From Juglans regia (lineage: Eukaryota; Streptophyta; Magnoliopsida; Fagales; Juglandaceae): 64,000 bases of DNA. The stretch is from contig NC_049901.1 of the NCBI RefSeq assembly GCF_001411555.2, forward strand, positions 11,294,681 through 11,358,680, read 5' to 3'. The notes below the pieces were generated by a model. The model did no database searches. It was not told the origin of the DNA and was given only the letters and a program-made list of their open reading frames with translations. This document shows positions 46,808 through 59,702 of this stretch, in pieces; within the stretch, counting starts at the first letter, position 1; the number at the start of each line of letters is the position of its first letter. The position numbers and the translations under genes are program-made.

Positions 46808-48282
46808 CTTACATCCACATGATATGGAGTAGTACTAATTTTGGTAGGGTTTTAACAAAGAAATAAATATTTGAATATCAATATAATGATCATTAATTAT
46901 ATATTGAAAATATTAACTCATGCAACGAAGGAATAGTTAATGATGTTTCGACAGAGTAATGTTTCATATAGTACTTAAACGTGCAAGTCATAAGGCATTT
47001 GCACTTTATTTTGAAAAAAAAAAAAAAAGTATAGTCAACTATTAATAAAATTATTATTTTTATATAAATCCTAAATTTAACCATTTTAAAAAAAACAGTA
47101 TACGGAACTTAAACATTTCAATATTGTAAATATTATTTCTCTTTTACATATACTATATCCTTAGTGATCCTTTTATTCAAAGAGTACTTATGACTACGAG
47201 CCAACGAAAGTCATAAATATTGATCACGATGATATCATCGTTCCGATTAAGTCAATCATTTTAGTTAAAAGGTTATCTTCATTAATGTTATCAACTCCTT
47301 TGTTACAAAAGAAATTAATGTGTATGATCAAAATGTAAGTCTGTGTTCTTTTTATAATTTGATCAAGAGAGCTAGAGATCATATAATATGTGAGTTATAG
47401 TACTGTATTTACTTTAAAATATATAATATTGAGACCTACATTTGTCTGATCTATTTCTTTCCAAATTATGCAAAAATCTCGAAACGTGTACGTATAAGTG
47501 TATAACAAGTTTCACAGAGGGATAGAATGGGTCCAAGTAGTAGTACTCATGTATTAGTTAGAGGGGGCCATGCATCTTTGTAGAAAAATCATAGTAAAAA
47601 TTCCTCTGTTTTTACCACAAGTTTAGGTGGCACATCAGCAAACACCACAAGAAAAACAGATATTTGTAACCATTTTTTTGCGACAAAAAGACTATTTGTA
47701 ATCAAAACAGACTCATTTTAATTATAAATAATCATTTCGCTAGAACTAACTGACTGCAAATAAACAGTTTTGTTGTAGTGAAAGATCAGTGTCTTGCATG
47801 GAATTACATTGTGTATGTTGTTAGTTTGATTAAATTTAAAGGCATGTTTGCGAAAATAACTGTTCTTAGGTATTTTTATATATTCTCAAACTATTTTACT
47901 ACTATTTACAAATTATTTCATTAATATTTATAGATATTCTAAGATATTCTTAATTAGTATCCAAGCAAGTCCTAAAATGTTAAGATTTCATATATGAATG
48001 AAAATCTTACTACAAATAAAAACTAAGAAAAAAATTACTAAACTCAACACTAGTTTTGATAAGAACTTCGTTTTTTTTTTCTTTAATTTTCAATAGAATA
48101 ATTTTAGAATTATCACTTCTTAAAAAATCTAATATATTGTAGAAGAAAAGATAGCGGTCTAATAAGAACTACTATATATCCACATGGTCAAATTATGAAT
48201 TGGTCACAATATGATAATAACTTATGATAATTAAATAGTTCAGGCTACTGCTTGATCCATTGAATTTTCTAGATCAAGGTAC

Positions 48283-51200
48283 TTTTTTTTTTTGAGAAAA
48301 GATAACCTTCATTAAACATCATCAAACGTTACAGAATACAAACTTTCTGGACTAACAACCAAGGCAACAACATCCTCAGGAATTGATATTGCAGCTTTTG
48401 CAAGTTGATGAGCATAAACATTAGCCACTCGTTTAACAAATAAAACTTCCCAACTAACTAAACCTGAGAGTTTAGACTTAGTATCATTCAGAATCATCCC
48501 CAACCGATCCCATCTAACCACTGGTTGCTCTAAACATTTGATAATTGAAAGAGAATCACCCTCCAGAATAATAGAGCTGCATCCCAATTCTATAGCTAGA
48601 TCGACAGCATACAAGGCACCTTGAGCTTCTGCAAGTAAAGGATAAAACAAACATGGCCCAAAAAAATTTTTGGAAGCTATCACATTTCCTTGAGAATCAC
48701 GAGCTACTAAATCAAAACCAGCTTTGCCTTGTCCTTCATTCAATCCTGCATCCCAATTGATCTTAGTACATCCCAATTGATCTTAGTAACACCTGGTGGA
48801 GGAGGTTTCCAGAGCCAATCCTCTTCTATCATCCCTTGAGAAGATGTAATAAGCTTGGGTTCAGCAGCTTTGAATTCTTTTAAAGATTTATTGGCTGTCT
48901 GCATCACTTCACAAGGATGAATAAAGGAATTCTCAAAAATAAAAAGGTTCCTCCTATGCCAAATGTTCCTTGCTGCAAAAGAAAATAATTCAATGGTATC
49001 TTGATCACAGGTTGATATTAGAGCCTCAATTAATTCACCAAAATTTCCAGGTCTAATAAAGCTTTTCTGCAAACCAGCTGGACCTTGACTCCACACGTCC
49101 ATAGCAGATGGGCAGTTCCATAAAATATGGATCACATTTTCAACCTCACTCAAGCAAATAGGGCACTTAGAGGATTCACAAATTTGCTTCTTAACTAGAT
49201 TAAACCTTGTAGGTAATGACTCAAGACAAGCTCTCCACAAAAAGGTCTTTACAGCATTTGGAATTTGAAAATTCCAACAATTAGTCCACTCAATTTTGTT
49301 TGTAATAGCAGAAGAGGGTTGACTATACCTTAGTGTATTTAGCTCCTTTTGTAAATGGTATGCACTCTTCACTGTAAAAACTCCATCTTCAATTCCTACC
49401 CATATTAATTTATCCTATGCACCAGTGGAACTGATTGAGATCTTATTGATAGTATCAGCTTCAGCTTCTCCAAATATCTCTTTTACCAAAACCTTCTTCC
49501 ATTCTTTCATTGTATGGTTGATAATAGAAGCTACCTTGGCGTCCACAGGTAGAATTTGTGAAACAGATTGGACTTTATAACTAGTGGGAATAGGCAGCCA
49601 CCTATTCTGCCAAATGAAAGCACTCTGGCCATTACCAATTCTCCAAATGGACCCCTTTTCAATCAAGTGTCTAGCTGAACAAATGCTTCTCCAGATGTAT
49701 GATGGAGTGCCACCTACCTTTGCCTTCATGAATTCTGTTGTAGGAAAGTATTTCACTTTAAGAACCTGAGATGCCAAAGACAGAGGTTTTTGTATAATTC
49801 TCCAAGCTTGTTTAGCTAATAGAGCAGTGTTAAAGCTTTCAAATTCTCTGAAACCCAACCCTCCAACAGATTTTGCTTTTCCCATTTGATACCAAGAAAC
49901 CCAATGAGTCTTCCTCTCCCTTTCTTGTTGTCCCCACTAGAAATTGTGCATGACTCTATTAAGTTCACTGCTAAGAGCCTTGGGCAGTTTAAAAACTCCC
50001 ATACAGTAGGTAGGGAGTGCTTGAATAATAGTCTTGAGCAATATCTCTTTTCTAGCTTGAGATAGAAGCCTATTCTTCCAATTACTAACTCTAGCCTTTA
50101 CTCTATCCAAGATCCCTTTAAAAGCTTGTATCCTTGACCTGCCAATGAAAACAGGTAGTCCAAGATATTTCTCATAGCTTGAGGTAGCTTTAATTCAGCC
50201 ATGGACAAAATGTAATCTCTAGTTTCCCTCCTGGTATTAGCACTGAAAAAGATTGAAGTTTTAGTTTCTAACCAGAGCCCCTTTCATACAAATTGAGAAG
50301 AGATATTAGCTTAGCCCATTCTACACCATTTGCACGACAAAAGAGCAAACTATCATCAACAAAAAATAAATGGTTAATACTTAAATTGCTTCTGCCAAAG
50401 TAGAACCCAGGAATTTGCTTAGAAGCTTCAGCATGGAATAAGATTGAACTCAAGACTTTAGAAACAAGGATAAAAAGATAGGGAGACAAAGGCTCTCCCT
50501 ACCTCAGTCCCCTTGTGGGTTGAAACCATGGTTGAGGAACATCATTGATGAGTATAGAATAAGAAACAGTAGAAATACACCCCATCACCAAGTCAATCCA
50601 TTTAGAGCTGAAGCCCATATTATCCATAGCTACTTTTAAAAAACTCTACTCCACCCTATCATATGCTTTGCTCATGTCTAGTCTCAAAGACATATAGCCT
50701 TGCCTCCCCTTGACTTTACTACTCATGGAATGCATAGCCTCAAAAGCCATAATCACATTATCAAGAATTAATCTACCTGGTACAAATGCACTTTGAGTAG
50801 GAGATATGATCTGAGGCAATATGAGCTTGAGTTTGTTGGCTAGAACTTTAGAGATAATTTTGTAAATAACATTGCATAAAGAAATAGGTCTGAAATCAGT
50901 TACTACTTGAGCCTTTTTCACCTTGGGAATTAGAACTATATAAGTCTGATTTATGCATGACATGTCACCATTAGAATTTAGAATCTCTAGAACAGCTCGA
51001 GTGACATCAACTCCCACTATATCCCAATGATTATGGTAAAAGACAGTTGGGAATCCATCAGGACCCAGGGATCCTAATGGATTCATCTGAAATAAAGCTA
51101 TCCTTACCTCAGAAGCAGTGAATACCTTTGATAACAGATTGTGTGCTCATCCATCCTCTTCTCTACATACATCAAGCACTCATTAACCTTATCTGGTTGA

Positions 51201-54002
51201 GAAAAAGAAAACAGATTATTATAATGTATTTTGAAGGTATCTGAAATGTCTTTCCTGCTACAAACCACACTGCCATCTTCCTTCACAATATTATGGATTT
51301 CATTAGTCCTTCTTCTCTGATTAGCAACTCTGTGGAAAAATTTGGTGTTTCTATCTCCCTTTCTGAGCCATGTCTGCTTTGCCCTTTGCCTCCACCTTAC
51401 ATTGTCTTCTTCTAATTGAATACCCATCTCCTTTTGCACTTGTTTCACTTCCTTGGTCAGGGCACCAGTATTAGCATTCTGTAGATTAGAAAGTAACTTG
51501 ATTTTTTCTTGGGCCTGTCTCCTATATTTATCAAGAGAAAGATGTTTCCACTGAATTAAAGAGTCCCTACAGATTAGAAGTTTATTGTGAACACCCCTCA
51601 AAAGAGATCCCTGCCATGAACCAATATGAGACCAACAATTATGAATGATTCCATTGCAGTCTTCCCTTAAATCCCAACTTGCCTCGTATCTAAAGATCTT
51701 TGTTCTGCCACCTCCTTCATTTCTACTCCTTTCCCTCTCATTTCCCATGGAAAACACTAAAGGGCGATGATTTGAAGATTGTGCTGAAAGAGCAGTAACC
51801 CAAGGATCAGAAAATTGTTTAATCCAGTTGACATTTCCAAGAACTCAAACCAATCTTTTCTTAGTGAAATAGGCTCCCTCCCTGCCATTATTCCAAGTAT
51901 ACTTAGTCCCATCATACCCTAAATCACTCAAACCACTAGAATCCACTGCCTCCCTGAATCTTTCCATCTGGTTGTAAGGCCTTAGAGCTGCCCCTTGCTT
52001 CTCATGTTGATGCATCACTTCATTAAAATCCCTAAAGCAAATCCAAGATTTATCTGAGTTAGGCTTAAGCACTTTCAATAACTGCCAAGTACTCTCCCTT
52101 TGTGATGTGGAAGGGTGTCCATAGAAACCAGTAACCAACATGTCTTCATTGGTCTCCTCACTTTTAACAGACAAAGATATATGGTTATGAGAGTAGTTAT
52201 CTAAAGAAAAATCATCAGTATTATTCCACAAAAAAGCTAACCCTCCACTAAATCCTTTACTCTCAACTACAAAACTTCTATCAAACCCCACTAATTTTCT
52301 TACTTCTTCAACTTTCTTCCTTCCACACTTAGTTTCCATTAGAAAAGCCACATTAGGACACTTAGGCTTCACCCAAAACTGAAGTTCTCGAACTGTACGA
52401 GGGTTCCCAAGCCCTCTACAGTTCCAACTCAGGCTTATCATTGCTGTTGGTGGAGCTGCATAGCAGCCTCCACCAACCTAGTTTCATAACTGCAATTTTC
52501 CAACACGTCACCCCTTTTCTATTTTTTTCCAGTTATGAGCAGATCACTTAGCTGAGTATTCCCATCTCTCTTATTACTACTTTGAGGCTCATTCTCAGAA
52601 TCCATAGACTGGTTATCTTTTGGTGCCCTGGCTTTTCTTTTCCAAGTGGACCCTTTAGAAAAAGTCCATTTCAAAGCAGGGTTTGTCTGGTCTGAATCCT
52701 CAGTGTCTTGAGATATGATGAAAGAAGACAAAACTGGATGAGAAACTTCCATTTCCATAACACCCTCATGACTATCTTGTAGTAACTCTTCTGTCTCCTT
52801 AAACAAAGAGCTTCCTTTTTTGTCCTCTACATGTAGTAAATTAACTATTCCAACTCCCATACTGTCCTTATAGTTACTGACAATAGGATTGGATTCTTGG
52901 ATTCCTATTTTATCTATGTTCCCTTTCTCAGCAGCCAATTGTACCCCCTTCCTCACTGAATCCTCATGTTTGATAGCCTGTTTTTGTGAAGACTCTATCG
53001 TTTCCTCCTTAGAACCCCCATCACTTCAAACATGTCTGCCTTAACCTCATCCCCTTTACCAACACTGGCCTCTGTCTCCTACCTCCACTGAAACTGATTT
53101 GAATAAATTTGCATCACCATACTTCCTTAGATAAAAAAATATTTGTGTTCATTGGTTGTGCACGAAGCCAAGGGCCAAATTGCTGTTTATACACTTCTTC
53201 TCTCATTTGTTCACTCATCGGCCTATTACAACCCTTTCCTTGATGAAATAATATACCACAATTGAAACAAAAAGATTGTAATCTCTCATACTTGAAGGCG
53301 ATCCAGTAGTGATGCCCATTAAAATTCAACCAATGACCTCTTAGTAAGGGCTTATGGATATCAATAGCTACTCTCACTCTAAGACATCTTCCCCATGCTG
53401 AATCATCAGATTCAACATCTACCTTGATAACATGTCCAAGAGTTTCACCAAATTGATTCCCTAATTCTTCAAACATGGCTACTAGAGGCAGGTTGTGTAA
53501 TTGGACCCAAAAAGATTCAAGTTTGAACTGTATAGAGTTAAGAACATCAGAGTCAACCACTTCTTGAACTGTCAGTAACTTCCTGTCAAAGAACCAAGGC
53601 CTCCCACTTAGCACCTTATCTTTATCAAGTAGGAACTGAAATTCAATAAGAAATTGATGATCCCCCAACTCCTTAAACCTTACCCACCCCTCTAGTCTCC
53701 AAACTTGGGCCATAGTTTTCCTAAAAGCTTCATTGTTTAATCCTTTTCCAGCCAGCACTTTGCCAATAATGCAATGTTTTCCATGAACTCCATACTCCTG
53801 TTCATTAGAAGCATGAAAAACTTCACTTTCTTCATTGGTCAAATTAAGATTTTTCCACTGTTTTGATAGAATTATCTTTTCCACCGCCATAACTTCTTAA
53901 AAACTACACTCTCTGTAAGAAGAGACTAAACCCCTTATTGAAGGAAGGGAACCGCCTTACTTTCTCAGAGAGAAAAGAAGGCACTCAAAATTCTTCGACT
54001 GT
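48283..54002 (-). mobile_element. Near full-length plant LINE (L1 type) inside unit B
   Basis: On the minus strand the element starts near 54002 with a short 5' leader and ends in poly(A), seen as a T-run at 48283-48293. Flanks aaggtactttt (48276-48286) and aagatactttt (54003-54013) look like a target duplication with one mismatch. Unit A carries the unoccupied site (gatcaaggtacttttaagc, about 38299-38317). ORF1 and ORF2 are both present but broken, so it is not autonomous now. Confidence 0.9.
48312..53890 (-). pseudogene. LINE ORF1 and ORF2 pseudogenes
   Basis: ORF1 (from 53890): a DUF4283-type domain (WSLEGWVRFKELG-like region, FWVQLHNLPLVAM) and the knuckle CFNCGILFHQGKGC near residue 220. 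The frame breaks near 53110, and a Ser/Glu-rich part continues to about 52519. ORF2 (from 52441): endonuclease start MISLSWNCRGLGNPRTVREL and METKCGRKK; a linker; reverse transcriptase with IVLIPKVKKAQVVTDFRPIS, SAFVPGRLILDNV, LDMSKAYDRVE and the catalytic FVDDSLLFC; zf-RVT with CPICLSEVENVIHILWNCPS; and an RNase H domain (INWDAGLNEGQGKAGF, ILEGDSLSIIKCL). ORF2 is cut into at least seven open pieces by stops and frameshifts. One frameshift is a 20-bp tandem duplication at 48749-48788 in RNase H. Confidence 0.9.
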
Positions 54003-54157
54003 AAGATACTTTTGAGCTTTGGTTACACACCCATGATATTATATATTTATGGATATTATAAAAAAGACATCAATGATTTGGAATTTTGGACCCAATGGGT
54101 GGTACCCCTTGAATTTCTTCTTCAGAAAGAAAGAAAGTTTCAATTTTTTTCAACTTC

Positions 54158-54717
54158 TTAGAGCATTAGAGCATTCTCATTGGATTAGCTAAAAGCTAAA
54201 TCCAATGAGAATTTAACTATTAGGTCATAAAATTACTCACATTGAATTAACTAGCTACAGTAAAGTCTAAACTAATTTTTAAATTTGGAACACAATATTC
54301 ATTCATCAAATCATTTTTATATTATTTCTTTCTCTCTCCTTTTAATATTAATTATTTCTCTCTCCATTTTAAATGACAATTGAAAAAATATAATTAGAAT
54401 ACAATTACTAATTAATATATAATATTATGAATAGTAAAATATGATAAAATAAAATAAATTCATAATTAAAAAAATTAAAAATTTTTTAAAATTATTAATT
54501 ACTCATTACTATATAATGAATAAATAGATAATTCAATGTGGAGATTTGATGTGAATAGTCAAAGTTAAATTCATCTTATATTATTTTATTGTCATATAAT
54601 GAAAAAATGGCTATTCCATTATAGAAATTTATATGAATGTAATAGCTAAATGTTAAATTCATCTTACATTCATCAAAATATACTTTAACTTTAACTAATC
54701 CAATAAGAGTGCTCTAA
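54158..54717. mobile_element. Inverted-repeat MITE-like element present only in unit B
   Basis: The left end TTAGAGCATTAGAGCATTCT and the right end (reverse complement) TTAGAGCACTCTTATTGG share 'ATTGGATTAG(C/T)TAAA' further in. TTAGAGC is doubled at the left end. The interior is AT-rich and non-coding. Unit A lacks the element (compare about 38440). Confidence 0.65.
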
Positions 54718-55455
54718 GTGGCCAGCCACGGACAATGATTTTCTTTGGAATTTTGGGGTTTGGTTTGAATTATTCAGGTCATGGTCAGCGGGCATTTCGG
54801 TCATTTTCTTAGGTTGAGAGTCATATCCAAATTTTTGTGGATACAAATCATATATTAATATATATATTATCCAGGCCATGTCATAAATCATCAATACTAC
54901 TCGAATTAAATAAATTAGTTCATCTGGAAATTAATTGATATTTTAGAAAAGCCACCAAGAAATTAAAATAGAATTTTATCAAACAGGTTAATTCTTTAGA
55001 AAATAAAAATTCAGATTTTCAGATTTTTAAATATGGTATTTTTGTGTTCTACAATTTCAATTATTTGCTACAATTATCAAGCAAATAAGTCTGTAAATTA
55101 TATGACAGAAATATTTTTAGATTATTCCTATTTTATTTCATTATGAAAAATTTGTTTATGATTAGGTCTCGATAGAAAAAATATTTCATTTCATCTCATC
55201 TCATTAGTATAATTTTTTTAAATTTTTATATAAAATATAATAAATAATTTAATTTTTTTAAATTTAAAAATAATAATAATTTTAAATAATAATATTATAA
55301 TAATATTTTATTTAATTTTGTTCCTTCTTCCCGTCTCTTCTCGTTTCAAACGTGATCTAAACCTGTTCGTTGCCTTGCGCTTACACAAGCATTTGCGTCA
55401 TGCCTTGGCGTCACATTGCGTCCTACCTAGACTGCAAAAATACCTTTTCCAACAC

Positions 55456-55461
55456 TATAAG
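55456..55461 (+). promoter_or_regulatory. TATA-like box of small ORF copy B
   Basis: TATAAG in 'cactataagatctgcc', conserved with unit A and 85 bases upstream of the ATG. Confidence 0.4.
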
Positions 55462-55540
55462 ATCTGCCTCTGTGTCCAGTGAAAATGGCAGCACTCAAAC
55501 CCTTCAGAAGCTGAAAACAGATAGAAGGAGTACTTTCAAC

Positions 55541-55699
55541 ATGAGTGGGAATGGCGGCAACCAAGATTCCAGCCAAAAGAAAGTGCTCCACCCATCCCCT
55601 TCATTTGGAAACCAGCCACCACCGCGAGGCAAGATCCTGGCTGGTATCTTTAATGGGGGTTCCAAGTCCACTTCTAATTCCTCTTCCAAAAATAATTGA
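55541..55699 (+). CDS. Small uncharacterised protein, 52 aa (tiny-protein family, unit B)
   Basis: The nucleotide sequence is identical to the unit A ORF from the ATG to the final A-run. There A5 instead of A6 shifts the end from SSSKK-stop to SSSKNN-stop. The same MS...FGNQPPP...RGKILAGIFNGG layout is present. The 9-codon upstream frame (MAALKPFRS, 55485-55514) is also retained, with two synonymous changes (gcg/gca, agg/aga). Function unknown; evidence for being real is conservation in the duplicate and the related ORF at 33593. A longer in-frame upstream reading from an ATG at 55370 exists only in this copy and is probably not used. Confidence 0.6.
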   Translation: MSGNGGNQDSSQKKVLHPSPSFGNQPPPRGKILAGIFNGGSKSTSNSSSKNN

Positions 55700-58495
55700 A
55701 GGGGATCTCCCCATTTGCTGAGGTGTACGTTCTGGGTTAATTTAGGGTTCATGGGGATGTTAATATGATGGATGTTATCATGGGTGTCATCTGTTGCTTT
55801 TTAATGTCGTAGTGATGTAAATATAAATATGCATGTGTGTGTGTGTGTCGGCCACTGCTGATACGATCGAGAAGATGATCATTCTATATATACCTTAATT
55901 AATGATCTCCAAACCATAATAGAGTTTGAGAAATTAAGGTAGATCCAGATCATCAGGAGCTATCTAGCTAGTTTGCTTAGACTTGTATGCTTTCTCATCG
56001 TCATGTGAACCTTTGTTTGTACGTTGTGCTTTTGTTTTCTGGTAATCAACGTATCTATTATATATATATATTGTTCAGTTCCTGTGTATACTGATGATTA
56101 AGATGATATAATATTGAGCAGATGCTAATTATGTATTTAATCTCCTTGTTGTATCTCCTTCCCTGTGGCCGCTAATTAACATTTTGAGACTCGAGTTGTT
56201 CTATATATATATATATGCAAGCCCGCCCAGTACAGTTTTAGCACACCGGATCACAGACATGGCACCTGACATTTATCGAGAGAGAGAGTACTTCAAATTT
56301 AGGATCGATGAGAAGAAGGGTTGGAGGTTCTTTTTTTGAGTGGAAGAAAATTAAAGGAATGGTGGTGGTAGATGATGATCTGCATAAGGTGGCTGCACGA
56401 GTTACAGGGATAATTAAAGTAGTTCGTTCCCAGCTTAATTTGTGTGTTAAAACTAACTTAATACATGAGTGGGATTGTGCTATTTGTACGTAGAATTTTT
56501 GTTTCTAATTTAGTGATCCACTTTCGAACATATGTCCAAGTCCTGATCTATTTTTAACTGATCTTGATGTTCAATATTTACCAAATACGCTTGAAGAAGC
56601 AGTACTGTGGATTAAAGATAATTCATTCTGTTCCCCCAAAACACCATCATCCATGATTTATCAGCTCAAAATCTCATCAAACTTCATCATCTCATGCTGC
56701 TGATCAGGAGGATTAAGATAATTACTATGAAGATAAAAAGTAGTGAAACAGAGTTTATTTGTCCAATGGTGACCTCAATTTTGCTGACAATAGGGCTACT
56801 GGCTATTGGCCACTGGCCTTGCACGTGCCCAACTACGCAAAGTAGACGGCCAGATTCATGGAATGAAAACGACAGACTACCCTCCAAAACCAGAACACTA
56901 CTCTTGTTTTACAAAACATGGTGCTCCTGATCTCTTTAATAGATATTTTTTAATCAATCGTATGGTCTGGAATCTGCGACTTGCAAAGCCATTAATAAAA
57001 AAGATTATCCATAAAAAAGAGCAAAAGTGGGGCACGTTCAGAGGAAAATGGGTCGATTCTCATGTTAGAAGGCATTGAATGCCAATAAATATAAGACCAT
57101 AATGACTATAACTATTATTTTCTTTTAAGGTCGGACATCTTGAATCCCAATTTGATGGAATTTTCTGTAGTCACGCAGTGATCAATGATTAACATTTTGA
57201 CAAAACAGAGATTATATCATGTGAAGAAAATAGAAATCCCAATTTGATGGAATAAAAGCCTTGCATGCATGTGAAGAAAACCAATCATGATAACAACGAA
57301 ATAAAATCAATTATCACGTGTTACACACTATATATATATATATATATGAGCTTATGTTAGTGGGAGCTTAGCCCGTGCGAACTCTTAACGTAAAATTTAA
57401 CAATACATTAATGTGTCAAGTCTGAAATAGAGCAACATCATGACTACTCGATAAAAACTACTATTTAAATATTTTGAATATTGAATATAGATAAAAATGA
57501 GTTAAAATAATTTGTGAATAATAGTGAGATATTTGAGTTAAGATAAGTTATAAATAATTTAAGTTAAAATATTTTGTGGGGTTTTGGAAAAGGAAAGAGA
57601 AAAAATTATATAAAAAAATTATAAAGTTAAAATATTGTTAGAATATAATTTTTTAATATAATTTTTATTTTGAAATTTGAAAAAGCTTAATTAATATTTT
57701 TTGTATTTTGTTTGGAAGTTTGAGAAAGTTATAATAATTAAATAATAATTAGATAAAAAAGTTAAAAATTTGAAATAAAAAATATTTATATTTATGATAT
57801 CGGATATTGAGGTAATATGAGATGAAATAAAATAGAAGCATTTTTCTATCTAAATCACTCCTTACGGGCGTGCGTGTTATAACAAGTGAAGCAACGTTCT
57901 TGCAGTATTTCATGGCAATGGACCCATATTTTGCTAACAATCTTGCTTGGCCCATATTTTGAGTTTATGATTTCTCTTTTTGTATAGTCAGTTTGGATTA
58001 AGAAGAGATAATTTGTAAATAGAATGAGATTTATGAATTGATATGAGTTGAGATAATTTTTAAAAATTTTATGTGTTTGGATTAAAAGTGAGATAATATG
58101 GTTTTAAATTATTTGAAAAAAGATAGATGTAGATCCAACAAATGATTGCATAGTATTTATAATAATTTTGTTTTATTTATAAATATATTTATAAGTAATA
58201 ATAATTTTTTACATTAAATACCCATTTTTTTATAATATAATTCATAGTAATATTATAAGATAGACAATATTTTTATAAAATCAAATTATATAAAAAAATA
58301 TTATTAACTCAAAACATTTATATAAAATTTTTATAAAATCTTAAGTTAATAATAAAAAATAATAATATTTTAATTTAAGTTTTATTTGATTTTATATCAA
58401 ATTTTTATTTAATGAAATCGGCATTGTGATCACGCAGGAAACCTTTCTCTTTCATCTGAAGATGGGTTTTCTCTTTCATCTACAAAAGCAAAATC

Positions 58496-59702
58496 AGACT
58501 AAAAAGTGAAAAGCATAACACTCTTTTGTCGTTGGGGAACCCATGTGAAAACATCTCTAAAAAAGTAATTGATGTTTAGATAGAAGATGACTTTTTACCA
58601 TACGAGATGAGTTGTGATGACAAAACTTATAAATATACTACTACTTTTCATTCTATACATATATATATAGACAATACTACTCTTCTTTCTTGATTTCTAT
58701 ATATGATTCATCTAAATGGTTAACTTATAAATATACTTATAATTTACCACATAAATAAATAGTGTAATTCAGAATGATAAATTTGAAGATGATCATGATA
58801 GCTCTCTATCATTGTAATTTCTTGGGAGTTATGATTAATTTTGCTACTTTTACGGCAACAGTAACAAAAAAAGTTGCTACTAAAAAATGGTCAAGCAAAA
58901 AAAGCAGACCTGAGGCGGCTATATAACTTGCATCATTTCCTGCAAAGGAGATCATTGGCATCAATGACAAATTTGTTCTCAGAAACTGAAAGTAGTGTAC
59001 GACAAATATTTAAGATCTCTTATAACTTCCAAATCCCGTTTTTTAACAAAGAGGATAATTATAAACAAAATCTTGATGTGGGACAAAGAAAAATATAGCA
59101 TTACAAAACTCATCCATACTTCTGGCCTGGGAACTCATCTACAATATTAACACACACTACTGTCAATCTATCCAAATGCCCTCCAAGATCTAGGCAGGGC
59201 ATGGAGCTATAGTTTAAACGATTGCGGGCTTCTTACACGTTAGGAATCGTTAAGAGTCTACAGATTAGTAAACGTCTCAACTATCAAAACCACATATCCA
59301 ATTCACCAGCCAATTTAAAAACTCATCCCTCCTCTCTAACTTCTAGCAGAAAGGTCAAGAATGACTGCAGATTTTTACTGGTAGAGCAAAGCACCTTGAA
59401 GCCGATTCTTGATATATTGGTAAAAGGACGACCGAGCAAAATATCACCAACAGAAACTGGCCCCTTAATTTTACAATTACTGAGAACTTCCATTCCCTTC
59501 AGTTTCTCATGCACAAAACACCTACGTTCAACTCTTGAACCCGAATTTTCAAAAATCACACTTTTCATCAAGTCCTCATCCCCCTTGACTATATCATTTG
59601 AGAAATTGTGCAGACCTCCATATGCACGTGCTATCAATCAGGAGATCGAATTTAGTAAACCAATTCGGGGAAGGGGAACAATACGCCAACCTTGGAAGAA
59701 CT
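58496..59702. other. Spacer and 3' flank of the DNA polymerase delta gene
   Basis: The part next to the stop codon (about 59100-59702) is less AT-rich and is probably POLD1 3' UTR. It holds open frames on both strands (plus 59222-59842; minus 59637-59323) with no recognised domain. 58496-59100 is AT-rich with nothing supported. Confidence 0.45.

Larger units (their letters stand above)
46856..58495. repeat. Segmental duplication, unit B
   Basis: Direct copy of unit A, enlarged by a LINE (48283-54002), a MITE-like element (54158-54717), about 0.6 kb near 47170-47795 and about 0.3 kb near 56205-56550. It carries the second copy of the small ORF. Landmarks are given under unit A. Confidence 0.88.
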
